Assembly: GCA_022767515.1 (NCBI GenBank)
Contig: JALENK010000056.1
Coordinates: 1 to 36,983, forward strand
Direction: 5' to 3'
Length of the DNA: 36,983 nt
Origin: Clostridium sp.
GTDB taxonomy: Bacteria > Bacillota > Clostridia > Clostridiales > Clostridiaceae
In this document: one piece after another, positions 6,832 to 15,447 of the stretch
How positions within the stretch are numbered: position 1 is the stretch's first letter
Layout of the letters: every line of letters starts with the position of its first letter
The notes under the pieces: model-generated
Told to the model about the DNA's origin: nothing
What the model saw: only the letters and a program-made list of their open reading frames with translations
Databases searched by the model: none
Made by a program: the position numbers and the translations under genes

Positions 6832-8502
6832 ATGGAAAAGTTAAAAATAGAAACTTCTTTATCTCTTTTACAGAAGATTGGTAAAACATTAATATCAGTT
6901 TTAACAGTTATGCCTGCTGTCGGAATTATGATAAGTATTGGTAAGATACTTCAATTAGCAGGTACTAATATAGAACTTATATTCACATTAGGAAATGTAT
7001 TTGAAGCAATAGGATGGGCAATTATTAACAATCTCCCACTCCTATTTGCTGCTGCTATTGGGGGTACATGGTCTAAAGAAAAAGCTGGGGGAGTATTTTC
7101 TGCAATAATTGCCTATATAATAATTAATGTATCAACAGGAGTTCTCCTTGAAGTTACTGCAACTAAGCTAGCATCTTCTAATGCTGTAACCCATACTCTT
7201 TTTGGAAGTGAAATACGAGTAAAGGACTATTTTATTTCTGTTTTAGGCTTCCCCGCTCTTAATATGGGAATTTTTGCAGGAATTTTATCTGGATTTATTG
7301 GTTCAATAACTTATAATAAATACTCTAATTTTGATAAATTTCCTGATGTTGTATCCTTTTTTAATGATAAACATTTTGTACAATTAGCTGTAATTATAAT
7401 ATCATTTTTAACATCAATAATTTTAACTATACTTTGGCCCCTAATCCAAACAGGAGTAACAGCAATTGGTACTTATCTCGTTAATTCAAGTGAAACTTCT
7501 CCGATACTGGCACCATTTCTCTATGGATTACTAGAAAAACTTTTATTACCTTTTGGTCTTCATCATTTATTATCCGTTCCAATAAACTATACTGCTCTAG
7601 GTGGAGCTTATACTATTGTAAGTGGCATAAGCAAAGGAACTATGGTATATGGTCAAGACCCTATGTGGCTTGCATGGGTTAGTGATTTATCTAATTTAAA
7701 TACCAATGCTCAATTAGCAAACTATACTAACCTTCTATATTCAATCGTTCCTGGAAAATTTAAAATTGGACAAATGTTATCTTCTACTGGTTTATTAATG
7801 GGAATTGGCTATGCAATGTATAAAAAAATTGATATTAAAAGAAGGGCAAGTTATAAGAAAAAATATATATCTTCTGCTTTAACTGTATTTTTAACAGGTT
7901 TAACAGAACCATTAGAGTTTATGTTTATGTTCTCTGCAGTACCACTATACATTGTTTATTCAATATTACAATCCATTGGATATGCATTATCAGGTTTTAT
8001 AAATATGCGTCTTTCATCTCTTGGTATGATTGAATTTTCAACAAGGCTTCCAATGACAATAAGTGCTGGATTAATAGGAGATGTAATTAATTTTTTAATA
8101 TGTTCCATTGTATTAGCATTAATAGGTTATATTATTTCTTCACTTATGATTTCAAAATTTAACTTAGCCACACTTGGAAGAAATGGTAATTATATAGAAG
8201 AAAAAATAGATACTAACGATATTCTCTCTGATTACAAATTACTATCAGAGCAAATAATAAAAAACTTAGGTGGAAAAGATAACATAAAAGATTTGGATGC
8301 TTGTATGACAAGACTTAGAATAACAGTAAACAATCCTTCTATGGTAAGCGATCCTGATGTATGGAAATCTCTTGGTGCTACTGGTTCATTGATTAGAGAA
8401 AATGCTGTTCAAATTGTTTATGGACCTAAAGCAGATGCCATAAAAACAGAGATGAATAATATACTAAATGGAGGAAACAATTATGAGAATATTGACTCTT
8501 AA
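6832..8502 (+). CDS. malT: PTS EIICB permease, glucose/maltose family
   Basis: Membrane component of a sugar phosphotransferase system, 556 residues. Residues 1 to about 440 are the EIIC channel of the glucose superfamily: many membrane segments and the motifs LEKLLLPFGLHHLLSVP and FLTGLTEPLEFMFMFSAVPL. The C-terminal EIIB domain carries the phosphocysteine in LDACMTRLRITV (Cys491). No EIIA domain is present, so a separate EIIA(Glc)-type protein elsewhere must donate phosphate. The following phosphatase-like gene overlaps it, the layout seen for MalT/MapP maltose uptake in enterococci, which is why maltose is the preferred substrate. Glucose or another alpha-glucoside remains possible. The ribosome site before the ATG is weak (GGACGTGG). 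The symbol is a context-based assignment. Confidence 0.8.
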   Translation: MEKLKIETSLSLLQKIGKTLISVLTVMPAVGIMISIGKILQLAGTNIELIFTLGNVFEAIGWAIINNLPLLFAAAIGGTWSKEKAGGVFSAIIAYIIINVSTGVLLEVTATKLASSNAVTHTLFGSEIRVKDYFISVLGFPALNMGIFAGILSGFIGSITYNKYSNFDKFPDVVSFFNDKHFVQLAVIIISFLTSIILTILWPLIQTGVTAIGTYLVNSSETSPILAPFLYGLLEKLLLPFGLHHLLSVPINYTALGGAYTIVSGISKGTMVYGQDPMWLAWVSDLSNLNTNAQLANYTNLLYSIVPGKFKIGQMLSSTGLLMGIGYAMYKKIDIKRRASYKKKYISSALTVFLTGLTEPLEFMFMFSAVPLYIVYSILQSIGYALSGFINMRLSSLGMIEFSTRLPMTISAGLIGDVINFLICSIVLALIGYIISSLMISKFNLATLGRNGNYIEEKIDTNDILSDYKLLSEQIIKNLGGKDNIKDLDACMTRLRITVNNPSMVSDPDVWKSLGATGSLIRENAVQIVYGPKADAIKTEMNNILNGGNNYENIDS

Positions 8503-9316
8503 TACCCATAGTTACATGGAAGATAATTTTGAAAGTAAGTATAATACCTTAATTGAATGCTTAAAAAAAGAAGAATTTGATATAATTGCATTTCAAGAAG
8601 TTAATCAATTAGAAAAATCTAGAATTGTAAATCAAACACTTAATCATTATTATGTTTCTTCAAATCAAAGTATCGATATAAAGATAGATAATTTTGCTTT
8701 AAAAGTAATAAACTCATTAAGTGAACAAAATTTAAATTATTATTGGACTTACCTTCCAATGCATATTGGCTATGATAAATTTGATGAGGGTGTAGCTCTA
8801 CTTAGCAAATACCCTATAGAAGACACGAATATTATTTTACTTTCACAAAATGATAATTATAGAAATTATAAAAATCGAAAGACACTTGGAATAAAAGTAA
8901 ATGCTGTTTGGTATTATTCAATACACTTAGGATGGTGGAATGATGCTGAAGACCCAATGCAAGCTCAAATAAATACTTTAATTAGTAAAATCGATATGTC
9001 TTCAACAGTATTTTTAATGGGCGATTTTAATTGTCCTGCTGAAAAGAAGGATGAAGGATATGATTATATTCTGAATAATTTCCCATTCTATGATACGCAT
9101 AAACTAGCTAAAAAAAGCCATGGAAACTATACAATAGTTAATACAATTGATGGATGGAACTCTACAAAAAAAGAAAAACTACGAATTGACTTAATATTAA
9201 AAAATAACAATTTACCTATCGATGAATCAAATGTAATATTTGATGGTACAAGCTATGATATAGTTTCAGACCATTTTGGTTTATCAATAGTCAATAAAAA
9301 AGAGACTGTTTTATAA
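8483..9316 (+). CDS. mapP: EEP-family phosphatase, probable maltose 6'-phosphate phosphatase
   Basis: Soluble endonuclease/exonuclease/phosphatase (EEP) fold protein of 277 residues. Metal and catalytic motifs appear in order: RILTLNTH (Asn7), DIIAFQEVNQ (Glu39), YSIHLGWW, FLMGDFNCPA, RIDLILKN and SDHFGLSI. The start is placed at ATG 8483 because GGAGG sits just before it, at 8470-8474; an in-frame ATG at 8468 lacks such a site. It overlaps the PTS gene by 20 bp, so the two act together. In Enterococcus faecalis MapP dephosphorylates the maltose 6'-phosphate made by the MalT PTS, releasing maltose for normal catabolism. The same role is inferred here from fold and context; another phosphoester is possible. 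Its stop codon lies within the terminator hairpin. Confidence 0.75.
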   Translation: MRILTLNTHSYMEDNFESKYNTLIECLKKEEFDIIAFQEVNQLEKSRIVNQTLNHYYVSSNQSIDIKIDNFALKVINSLSEQNLNYYWTYLPMHIGYDKFDEGVALLSKYPIEDTNIILLSQNDNYRNYKNRKTLGIKVNAVWYYSIHLGWWNDAEDPMQAQINTLISKIDMSSTVFLMGDFNCPAEKKDEGYDYILNNFPFYDTHKLAKKSHGNYTIVNTIDGWNSTKKEKLRIDLILKNNNLPIDESNVIFDGTSYDIVSDHFGLSIVNKKETVL

Positions 9317-9332
9317 AAACAATCTCTTTTTT
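9296..9332. terminator. Shared bidirectional terminator between mapP and malQ
   Basis: Arms 9296-9312 (A-rich then GAGACTGTTTT) and 9316-9332 (AAAACAATCTC then T-run) form a stem with a 3-nt loop. A runs flank one side and T runs the other, so it can end transcripts from both directions. The single mismatch on the plus strand becomes a G-U pair on the minus strand. It lies between two convergent operons. Confidence 0.85.
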
Positions 9333-9338
9333 TGTATA

Positions 9339-10874
9339 TTAGTTCTCTTCTTCCTTTTTAGGGGCTTCACATCTACCAGCTCTTAAAGTTAAATCATATA
9401 TCTTGTTTGCTAAATCAAGATCGAAGCTGTTTGGCTTAGCTCTCCAAGTCCAGTTTCCAGAAGTAGTTGATGGGAAGTTAATTCTGCTTTCATTTCCAAG
9501 ACCTAAGAAATCTTGCATTGGTGCAATTGCTATATCTGCAACACAGTTCCATACACCTCTAATGAATCCCCAGTTATAACCTTCTTCTTTATTTAATCCT
9601 AAATATTGCTTAGCTTCAACTGCTGCTTCCTTTGAACCTGTTTCAGTAAACCAACCATAAAAAGTATCATTATCATGAGTTCCTGTATAAGCAATATAGT
9701 TCTTTTCATAATTATGTGGTAGGTAATTATTACTTCCATCTCCACCACCAAAAGCAAATTGTAGAACCTTCATTCCTGGATATCCAGTTTCCTTTAAGAA
9801 TTTAACTAAAGATTCTGTTTGATATCCTAAATCTTCAGCAATGATTTCAACTTCACCTAATTCTTGTTTGATTACGTTGAATAAATCGATTCCTGGTCCT
9901 TTAACCCATTCTCCATTTATTGCTGTTTCTTCACCATATGGAATTTCCCAATATGCTTCAAATCCTCTAAAATGGTCAATTCTTAAAACATCATATAGAT
10001 TTAAGCTTTCTCTTACTCTTGAAACCCACCAGCTATATTTGTCTCTCTTCATATATTTCCAATCATATATCAAGTTCCCCCATAATTGACCAGTTTCTGA
10101 AAAGGCATCTGGTGGACAACCTGCAACAACTAATGGTTCTAAAGTTGTCTTATTTATTTTAAAGTTCTTTGGATTACTCCATGTATCAACACTATCTTCA
10201 GCAACATATATTGGAATATCTCCAATTATCTTTATACCTAATTCATTAACATAGCTCTTTAATTTTAACCATTGTTCAAAGAATAAGAATTGAACAAATG
10301 ACCAAAATTCTATTTCTTCTGCTAATTCTTTCTTATATCTTTTCATTGCTGATACATGTCTTTTCTTTATATCATCATCCCAATTGCTCCAGCTTACTAA
10401 ACCAAAATGATTCTTTACTGCCATATATAAAGAATAATCTTCAAGCCAAAAAGCCTTCTCTTCTTTAAATGCTTCTAATTTAGCCTTTAATTCACCAAAC
10501 CAGTCTTCTTCATGTTCTTTATAATGTGTAAATGCTCTTCTTAATACTTCATATTTAACTTTGAATATTAATCCATAGTCAACATTTTCTTCATCTGTAC
10601 CATAGTTTTCATTAATATAATCTTCTTCTTCTAACAGACCTTGTTCTGCTAATATATCAAAATCAATGAAGTATGGATTTCCTGCAAAAGCCGAAAAACA
10701 TTGGTATGGAGAATCTCCATAACTAGTATGCCCTACTGGCAGTAATTGCCAATATTTAATTCCTGATTGATTTAAAAAATCTGCAAATTTATATGCTTCT
10801 TTACCAAAAGTTCCTATTCCAAACTTACCTGGTAATGAAGATATGTGCATTAATATACCTGCACCTCTTTCCAT
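9339..10874 (-). CDS. malQ: 4-alpha-glucanotransferase (amylomaltase)
   Basis: Cytoplasmic GH77 enzyme that transfers glucan units between maltodextrins and frees glucose. At about 511 residues it has the usual bacterial length. Clear family blocks: GILMHISSLPGKFGIGTFG at the start, the substrate-loop region SPYQCFSAFAGNPYFID, the nucleophile Asp in VLRIDHFRGFEAYWEIP, the acid/base Glu in EIIAEDLGYQT, and the third Asp in YTGTHDNDTFYGW. The start is taken as ATG 10874, 9 bp after GGAGG; an ATG 6 bp earlier sits too close to it. It is the last gene of the mal cluster, 18 bp after malR, and probably read from malR's promoter. It processes dextrins brought in by MalEFGK and maltose from either uptake route. 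Confidence 0.97.
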   Translation of the reverse strand: MERGAGILMHISSLPGKFGIGTFGKEAYKFADFLNQSGIKYWQLLPVGHTSYGDSPYQCFSAFAGNPYFIDFDILAEQGLLEEEDYINENYGTDEENVDYGLIFKVKYEVLRRAFTHYKEHEEDWFGELKAKLEAFKEEKAFWLEDYSLYMAVKNHFGLVSWSNWDDDIKKRHVSAMKRYKKELAEEIEFWSFVQFLFFEQWLKLKSYVNELGIKIIGDIPIYVAEDSVDTWSNPKNFKINKTTLEPLVVAGCPPDAFSETGQLWGNLIYDWKYMKRDKYSWWVSRVRESLNLYDVLRIDHFRGFEAYWEIPYGEETAINGEWVKGPGIDLFNVIKQELGEVEIIAEDLGYQTESLVKFLKETGYPGMKVLQFAFGGGDGSNNYLPHNYEKNYIAYTGTHDNDTFYGWFTETGSKEAAVEAKQYLGLNKEEGYNWGFIRGVWNCVADIAIAPMQDFLGLGNESRINFPSTTSGNWTWRAKPNSFDLDLANKIYDLTLRAGRCEAPKKEEEN

Positions 10875-10892
10875 AAACATCTTCCTCCTATA

Positions 10893-11906
10893 CTACTTTT
10901 TAATATTTTTACAAGAATTTCTTACAATAAGTTCAGTATCTAAAACCAAATGTGTATGTTCAACTTGCTTATTTACTAACTGTATCAGTAATTTAGCACT
11001 TTTTTCAGCCATCTCTATCTTAGGTTGTTTTATAGTTGTAATACTTGGATTATAGAAACTACTGATTTCCATACCATCAAATCCAATAAGTGAGATGTCC
11101 TCTCCAATAGTTAAACCTTCATCAACTATTGCTTTAGCTATCCCAACTGCCATAACATCTGAGATTGAAAACACAGCAGTAACGTCTTTATTGTATTTAA
11201 TAAATTCTCTCATTGCCTTATATGCATCGTTATAATTGTAATTACCAATAAGAACATTTTCCTTATGGAAATTAATATTATTTTCTTCTAATGAATGTCT
11301 ATAACCATTTAATCTAGATTTACTTATTCCTATATCATCCTTCTCACCAATCATAATAACAATATTTTTATGACCTAAACTTATTAGATAATTAGTAGCC
11401 TCATATGCTGCCTTAACATTATCTATTCCAACAGAAGAATAATTTTTACTATCTTTAAAAACTGTATTTACTGATGTAAGAACTACTGGCACATCTAATG
11501 TTTCAAACTTACTTTTGTCAACTCTCTCAAAATTTCCACCAAGACATATAGCACCCTGTAATCGTTTTTCCTTAATAAAGGCTTGTAAGGTAAGTAAATC
11601 ATCTTTAAATGTAAAATCATTTTGCTCTAGTATCATTGTGTAACCAACTTCATTAATAATATTACCCATAATATTAGTCATTTCTGAAAATAGAGGATTA
11701 AATACTCCTTTTACTAATACTCCAATATTATTGGTACTATTTTGTTTTAATATTCTTGCACTATTATTAGGGACGTAATTACTATCCTTAATTACTTGCA
11801 TAACTTTTTCTCTAGTACTCTCTTTAACATCTTGATGATTGTTTAAAACTCTTGAAACAGTACTAACACCAACTCCTGATAGTCTTGCAATGTCTCTAAT
11901 ATTCAT
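10893..11906 (-). CDS. malR: LacI-family transcriptional regulator of maltose genes
   Basis: Repressor of 337 residues. The N-terminal helix-turn-helix is canonical (IRDIARLSGVGVSTVSRVLN, residues 3-22), with the hinge helix near NNSARILKQ and a periplasmic-binding-like effector domain from about 60 onward (NIGVLVKGVFNPLFSEM; the end region VGIAKAIVDEGLTIGEDISLIGFDG). Position between malG and malQ and the palindromic operator in its own promoter point to control of the mal cluster by maltose or a maltodextrin. AGGAGG supports the ATG. The assignment as MalR rests on context; LacI-type regulators of other sugars look alike. Confidence 0.88.
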   Translation of the reverse strand: MNIRDIARLSGVGVSTVSRVLNNHQDVKESTREKVMQVIKDSNYVPNNSARILKQNSTNNIGVLVKGVFNPLFSEMTNIMGNIINEVGYTMILEQNDFTFKDDLLTLQAFIKEKRLQGAICLGGNFERVDKSKFETLDVPVVLTSVNTVFKDSKNYSSVGIDNVKAAYEATNYLISLGHKNIVIMIGEKDDIGISKSRLNGYRHSLEENNINFHKENVLIGNYNYNDAYKAMREFIKYNKDVTAVFSISDVMAVGIAKAIVDEGLTIGEDISLIGFDGMEISSFYNPSITTIKQPKIEMAEKSAKLLIQLVNKQVEHTHLVLDTELIVRNSCKNIKK

Positions 11907-11929
11907 AGTCCTTTCCTCCTAAAGAAAAC

Positions 11930-11958
11930 ATATAAAACGTTACCGGTACCGATACCAA
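11930..11958 (-). promoter_or_regulatory. malR promoter with embedded GGTACC operator
   Basis: On the minus strand TTGGTA (-35, 11953-11958) and TTATAT (-10, 11930-11935) are 17 bp apart. The spacer holds the perfect palindrome CGGTACCG (11944-11951) and an adjoining AACGTTA-like half. The same GGTACC core recurs downstream of the malE promoter. An operator between the two promoter boxes predicts autorepression. Confidence 0.65.
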
Positions 11959-11964
11959 TTATTA

Positions 11965-12009
11965 TGAAACAAAAATCCCCATTAAGATTTAATAGGAATT
12001 TTCGTTTCA
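11965..12009 (-). terminator. Hairpin between malG and malR
   Basis: A 15-bp stem pairs fully on the minus-strand transcript if two G-U pairs are allowed (arms 11995-12009 and 11965-11979, loop of about 15 nt). It begins 36 bp after the malG stop codon. It has no good U-run, so it may be a leaky terminator or an RNA-stabilising structure separating malEFG from malR-malQ. Confidence 0.55.
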
Positions 12010-12044
12010 ATAAGTTATCTAAAGAATTATAATTTCCTTGAATA

Positions 12045-12941
12045 TTAACCTTTTACTGCTCCTGCTGTTAATCCACTTGCAAGATATTTTTGTAATCCCA
12101 TAAATAAAGCAACTACTGGTACTGATGCTAAAATTGCTGCTGCTGAGTATTGTGTCCAGTTTGATGCGAACTTATCTTTGATAAATCCTCTCATACCAGT
12201 TGCTACTGTTTGTACCTCTGGATCTTTTAATAATGCCGAACTGAATATGAATTCACTGTATGCATTAATGAAAGCAAATAAGAATACAACAAGTATCATA
12301 TTTCTCATTAATGGTAATACAATTCTTACAAACATTTGCATTGTAGTAGCACCATCAACATATGCTGCTTCAGTTAATTCATTAGGAATACCATCCATAT
12401 ATCCTTTCATTAACCAAATATTATATGCACTACCACCACAAAGTAATAAGATAATTACACCTATATTATCCATACCACTAATACCAATATAATCTTCTAA
12501 GTTAAATGCAATAGTTAATATTGCAGGTAATGCCATTGTTGTAGGGAACATTTGAAGTATTAATAAACTTAATAATCCCTTACTTCTAAATGCAAACTTT
12601 AACTTTGAGAAAGCAAAAGCTGCTGGTAATGTCATTAATAATTGAATAGCTGCTACTGATAAACATAACACCATTGAGTTCTTAACCCATAATAAGAAAT
12701 CAGTATCATTTATAACAGCTGAATAGTTTGCAAATGATACTTTCTCTGGAAGTAATCTTGTACTTGCAAATCCTGTTCCTTCTGTTAATGATGCAGTTAC
12801 AATTGCAAGTAATGGAAATATTACAATTGCAACAAATATCCATAATATTACTCTTGAAATCCAAGCTTTTCTTCTATCTCTTGGATTTATTTTTTCTACA
12901 TACTTATAAACTTGTTCTGTTTGATTGTTAGCAACTGCCAC
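12045..12941 (-). CDS. malG: Maltose/maltodextrin ABC transporter permease MalG
   Basis: Inner-membrane permease of 298 residues with about six membrane segments, the usual MalG length. The coupling (EAA) motif is at ELTEAAYVDGATTMQMFVRI, which contacts the ATPase. The C-terminus ends AAILASVPVVALFMGLQKYL and GLTAGAVKG, characteristic of MalG. It lies 1 bp after malF and forms the channel with it. N-terminal Met is preceded by a good AGGAGG inside the end of malF. It is part of a CUT1-family importer with MalE and MalK in this cluster. Confidence 0.96.
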   Translation of the reverse strand: MAVANNQTEQVYKYVEKINPRDRRKAWISRVILWIFVAIVIFPLLAIVTASLTEGTGFASTRLLPEKVSFANYSAVINDTDFLLWVKNSMVLCLSVAAIQLLMTLPAAFAFSKLKFAFRSKGLLSLLILQMFPTTMALPAILTIAFNLEDYIGISGMDNIGVIILLLCGGSAYNIWLMKGYMDGIPNELTEAAYVDGATTMQMFVRIVLPLMRNMILVVFLFAFINAYSEFIFSSALLKDPEVQTVATGMRGFIKDKFASNWTQYSAAAILASVPVVALFMGLQKYLASGLTAGAVKG

Positions 12942-12942
12942 T

Positions 12943-13887
12943 CTAATCCACCTCCTCGAATTGTCCAGTCATTCTCATTTGGAAATAGCAAATAGTACCA
13001 AGTATAATAAATATCATAATACTGATTGCCGCAGCTATTTGATACTTACCACCTGAACTTGGGTCTACTGACAACTTATAGTTAACAGATGCAAGGATAT
13101 CTGTATAACCAGCCCATTGTGTTGTCGGTCTTGATGGTCCACCGGACGTAATCAGATACGCTGAACCAAAGTTATTAAAGTTGAATGAGAATGATGAAAT
13201 AATTAAAGGATAAGCAGTTTGTGTGATTGATGGTAATGTAATCTTAATAAATTGTGTAAACTTACTTGCTCCATCAACATCTGCTGCTTCATAATAATCT
13301 TGTGGAATAGCTGCAAGTGCACCTAAACAAATATTCATTTGATATGGGAATCCCAACCAAATATTAACCATACATACAGCTACTCTAGCCCATGTAGGGT
13401 CAGTAAGCCATGGTATAGGGGTACTAATTATATGCAAATTAGTTAATAAGTTATTAATTGCTCCATAGCTTCCGTTTAATAAACCTTGCCATGAAAGAAT
13501 GGCAACTGTAACAGGAAGTGCCCATGGAATAATAAGAATAGCTTTATAAATTGGTGCTTCCTTTATATGTTTATTATTTAATAACATTGCTGCAAATAAA
13601 CCTACAAAGAATGAACCTAATGTTGAAATAATTGCAAATATAATTGTCCATCCGAATACTGGGAAGAATACTTCTTTAAATGGACCGCTGATAACTTCAA
13701 TAAAGTTATCGAATCCTACGCCTACTACATCTTCATCAGCTGTAAACATAGTCTTATTAGTGAATGCTAACCATATAGTATAACAAATAGGTAACACTGT
13801 AAATATGATGATTGATACTAAAGCTGGAGCCATATATCCAAGGGCTTTACCTGTATCTAACTTTTTCTTCTTCTTTTTAACAGCCAT
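12943..13887 (-). CDS. malF: Maltose/maltodextrin ABC transporter permease MalF
   Basis: Inner-membrane permease of 314 residues with a lysine-rich start (AVKKKKKKLDTGKALG) and six to seven membrane segments. The EAA loop is DYYEAADVDGASKFTQFIKI. The GGPSRPTTQWAGYTDILA region near the C-terminus matches Gram-positive MalF/MalC proteins, which lack the large periplasmic insert of enterobacterial MalF. It pairs with MalG, 1 bp downstream, and is separated from malE by about 100 bp containing a GC-rich hairpin. It is expected to be expressed below malE. Confidence 0.96.
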   Translation of the reverse strand: MAVKKKKKKLDTGKALGYMAPALVSIIIFTVLPICYTIWLAFTNKTMFTADEDVVGVGFDNFIEVISGPFKEVFFPVFGWTIIFAIISTLGSFFVGLFAAMLLNNKHIKEAPIYKAILIIPWALPVTVAILSWQGLLNGSYGAINNLLTNLHIISTPIPWLTDPTWARVAVCMVNIWLGFPYQMNICLGALAAIPQDYYEAADVDGASKFTQFIKITLPSITQTAYPLIISSFSFNFNNFGSAYLITSGGPSRPTTQWAGYTDILASVNYKLSVDPSSGGKYQIAAAISIMIFIILGTICYFQMRMTGQFEEVD

Positions 13888-13925
13888 AGTGTACTAATTC
13901 TCCTTTCAAAGATAACTTACATAAA

Positions 13926-13960
13926 ATTTAGGGGGGGGATCACAATTCCCCCCTCTAAAT
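13926..13960 (-). promoter_or_regulatory. G/C-run hairpin between malE and malF
   Basis: Arms ATTTAG plus seven G (13926-13938) and the matching C-rich arm (13948-13960) form a 13-position stem with one mismatch and a 9-nt loop. It is strikingly GC-rich for this genome. There is no proper U-run on the minus strand, so it probably stabilises the 3' end of the malE message or partly ends transcription, giving more binding protein than permease. Confidence 0.7.
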
Positions 13961-13988
13961 CAATTAATCAAACTTAATAAGCTAATTA

Positions 13989-15248
13989 TTATTTAGAAGC
14001 TGCGATCTTTTCTTTGATATCAGATACGCACTTACTTGCTGCTTCTTTAGCATCTGTTCCTGCAACTACTGCCTTTAAAGCATTAGCACCTGGATCCCAA
14101 ACTGAACCCATTTCTAGTACGTTTGGCATTGGTATAGCAACTTCAGCAGCCTTTATGAATGTATCAGCATACTTATTAGCTTTTAACTTTTCGCTTCCTT
14201 GTGCCTTCTTAGAAGCAGGGATTCTGTTACCTTTTTCTATTAATAAATCTCCACAGTTTTCATTTAAGTACTTCATTAACATCCAAGCTGCATCCTTGTT
14301 CTTAGAGTTAGAGTTTACGAATGCACATTGAACTCCCATAAATGGCTTCATAGCTTCTCCACCTAATGTTGGTAAAGCAACAATTCCTAAGTTTGAAACA
14401 GACTTTTCACAATCTGCAATATCCCAAGGTCCTGAGATATAGTAATCAGTTTCTCCACCTGTGAATTTAGCCTTAGCTATATCACCGTTAACGTCAGCAT
14501 TCATTCCATCTTTTTCTACCATCTTTTGGATCATCTTAAATCCTTCAACAGCTCCGTCATTTCCTAATCCGATGTCGTTAACATCTAAAGTACCATTATT
14601 GTTCTTGAATACATATCCACCCTTAGCAGATAACATACCAAATGCTTGATAGAAGTTTTGAGCATCAAATAAGAATTTTCCACTATCTACTACATCTTCA
14701 ATAGTCTTTGGTGCTTCTTTAACCTTGTCTGCATTGTAGAATAAAGCAACACATTCTGTAGCTAGAGGAATAGCATAGTTCTTTCCTCCGATTGTTACAG
14801 CGTCTATACATCCTTGAGTATAATCGCTCTTATCGAAAGTACCTTCTGGAACTTCTTCTAAAACTCCTGATTTTTGATATGTTCCTAAGTTATCGTGAGC
14901 TAAACCGAAGTATATATCTGGTCCTTTTGAAGACTTCATTGCATTGATAGCATCTTGCATTTCTCCCTTATCTTCTACAACCTTAACAGTACACTTATTA
15001 TCGCTTGCCCATTTTTCTGCTATAGTCTTAAGCTCCTTAACTTCATCAGTTGATAAGTGTGACCAAACTGTTATTGTGCTTCCTTCTATTGAAGCTGAAC
15101 TTGAACTTCCTGATGCTGATGAATTTGATGCAGCAGTTGAAGAACTACTTGATGAACTACTTGATGAACTTCCTCCACATCCCATTAATGCTGTTGTCAT
15201 TACAACTGTACTCATAACAGCTGCAAGAACCTTTGTACGTTTACTCAT
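13989..15248 (-). CDS. malE: Maltose/maltodextrin-binding lipoprotein
   Basis: Extracellular solute-binding lipoprotein of 419 residues. The signal peptide ends in the lipobox ALMGC (Cys24), followed by a long serine-rich tether (about 27-53). The mature part shows the CUT1 family pattern: TITVWSHLSTDEVKELKTI, KGPDIYFGLAHDNLGTY, NYAIPLATECVALFYN, TDYYISGPWDIADCEKS and a C-terminal GSVWDPGANALKAVVAG. It captures maltose or dextrins for MalFGK. It is the first gene of malEFG, with a sigma-A promoter about 140 bp upstream and two regulator-site candidates between promoter and start. GAGGAGG supports the ATG. Confidence 0.95.
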   Translation of the reverse strand: MSKRTKVLAAVMSTVVMTTALMGCGGSSSSSSSSSSSTAASNSSASGSSSSASIEGSTITVWSHLSTDEVKELKTIAEKWASDNKCTVKVVEDKGEMQDAINAMKSSKGPDIYFGLAHDNLGTYQKSGVLEEVPEGTFDKSDYTQGCIDAVTIGGKNYAIPLATECVALFYNADKVKEAPKTIEDVVDSGKFLFDAQNFYQAFGMLSAKGGYVFKNNNGTLDVNDIGLGNDGAVEGFKMIQKMVEKDGMNADVNGDIAKAKFTGGETDYYISGPWDIADCEKSVSNLGIVALPTLGGEAMKPFMGVQCAFVNSNSKNKDAAWMLMKYLNENCGDLLIEKGNRIPASKKAQGSEKLKANKYADTFIKAAEVAIPMPNVLEMGSVWDPGANALKAVVAGTDAKEAASKCVSDIKEKIAASK

Positions 15249-15332
15249 TTTGTATCCTCCTCATAATCCTTTAAAATTTGTAATATTAAAATATTTTGTA
15301 AAACCTATAATTGGTTTTATAAACTTTCCCAA

Positions 15333-15346
15333 TGTTAACGCTACCA
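15333..15346. promoter_or_regulatory. Catabolite-control (cre)-like or MalR site in the malE leader
   Basis: TGTTAACGCTACCA matches the CcpA cre consensus TGWAARCGYTWNCW with one mismatch. It lies downstream of the predicted malE start point, where binding would block elongation. LacI-family sites look alike, so it could instead be a second MalR operator. Confidence 0.45.
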
Positions 15347-15363
15347 TATTAGAATAATTTATC

Positions 15364-15376
15364 TTTGGTACCGTTC
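15364..15376. promoter_or_regulatory. MalR-type operator at malE
   Basis: The palindromic core GGTACC (15367-15372, extending to GGTACCG) recurs from the malR promoter (CGGTACCG at 11944). It sits about 10 bp downstream of the predicted malE transcription start, a classical repressor position. The GGTACC core was noticed at just these two promoters. Confidence 0.5.
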
Positions 15377-15385
15377 CCATAATTT

Positions 15386-15414
15386 ATTGTACTATAACTT
15401 GCAAACATTTTCAA
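15386..15414 (-). promoter_or_regulatory. malE promoter
   Basis: On the minus strand TTGAAA (15409-15414) and TACAAT (15386-15391) are separated by 17 bp. The leader to malE is about 130 nt and holds the two regulator-site candidates. Confidence 0.65.
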
Positions 15415-15447
15415 GTTAATTTTAAAATTTTTTTACTTTTTTGTAAC

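Noticed and set aside
9296-9332. Replication terminus, suggested by plus-strand genes at left and minus-strand genes at right meeting here
   Set aside because: The window is small, genes at the far left are also on the minus strand, and no dif-like or ter-like site was recognised.
14944-15357. Plus-strand open frame of 137 codons
   Set aside because: It is antisense to the start of malE and its serine-rich linker; the long acidic/leucine run comes from the serine codons read backwards.
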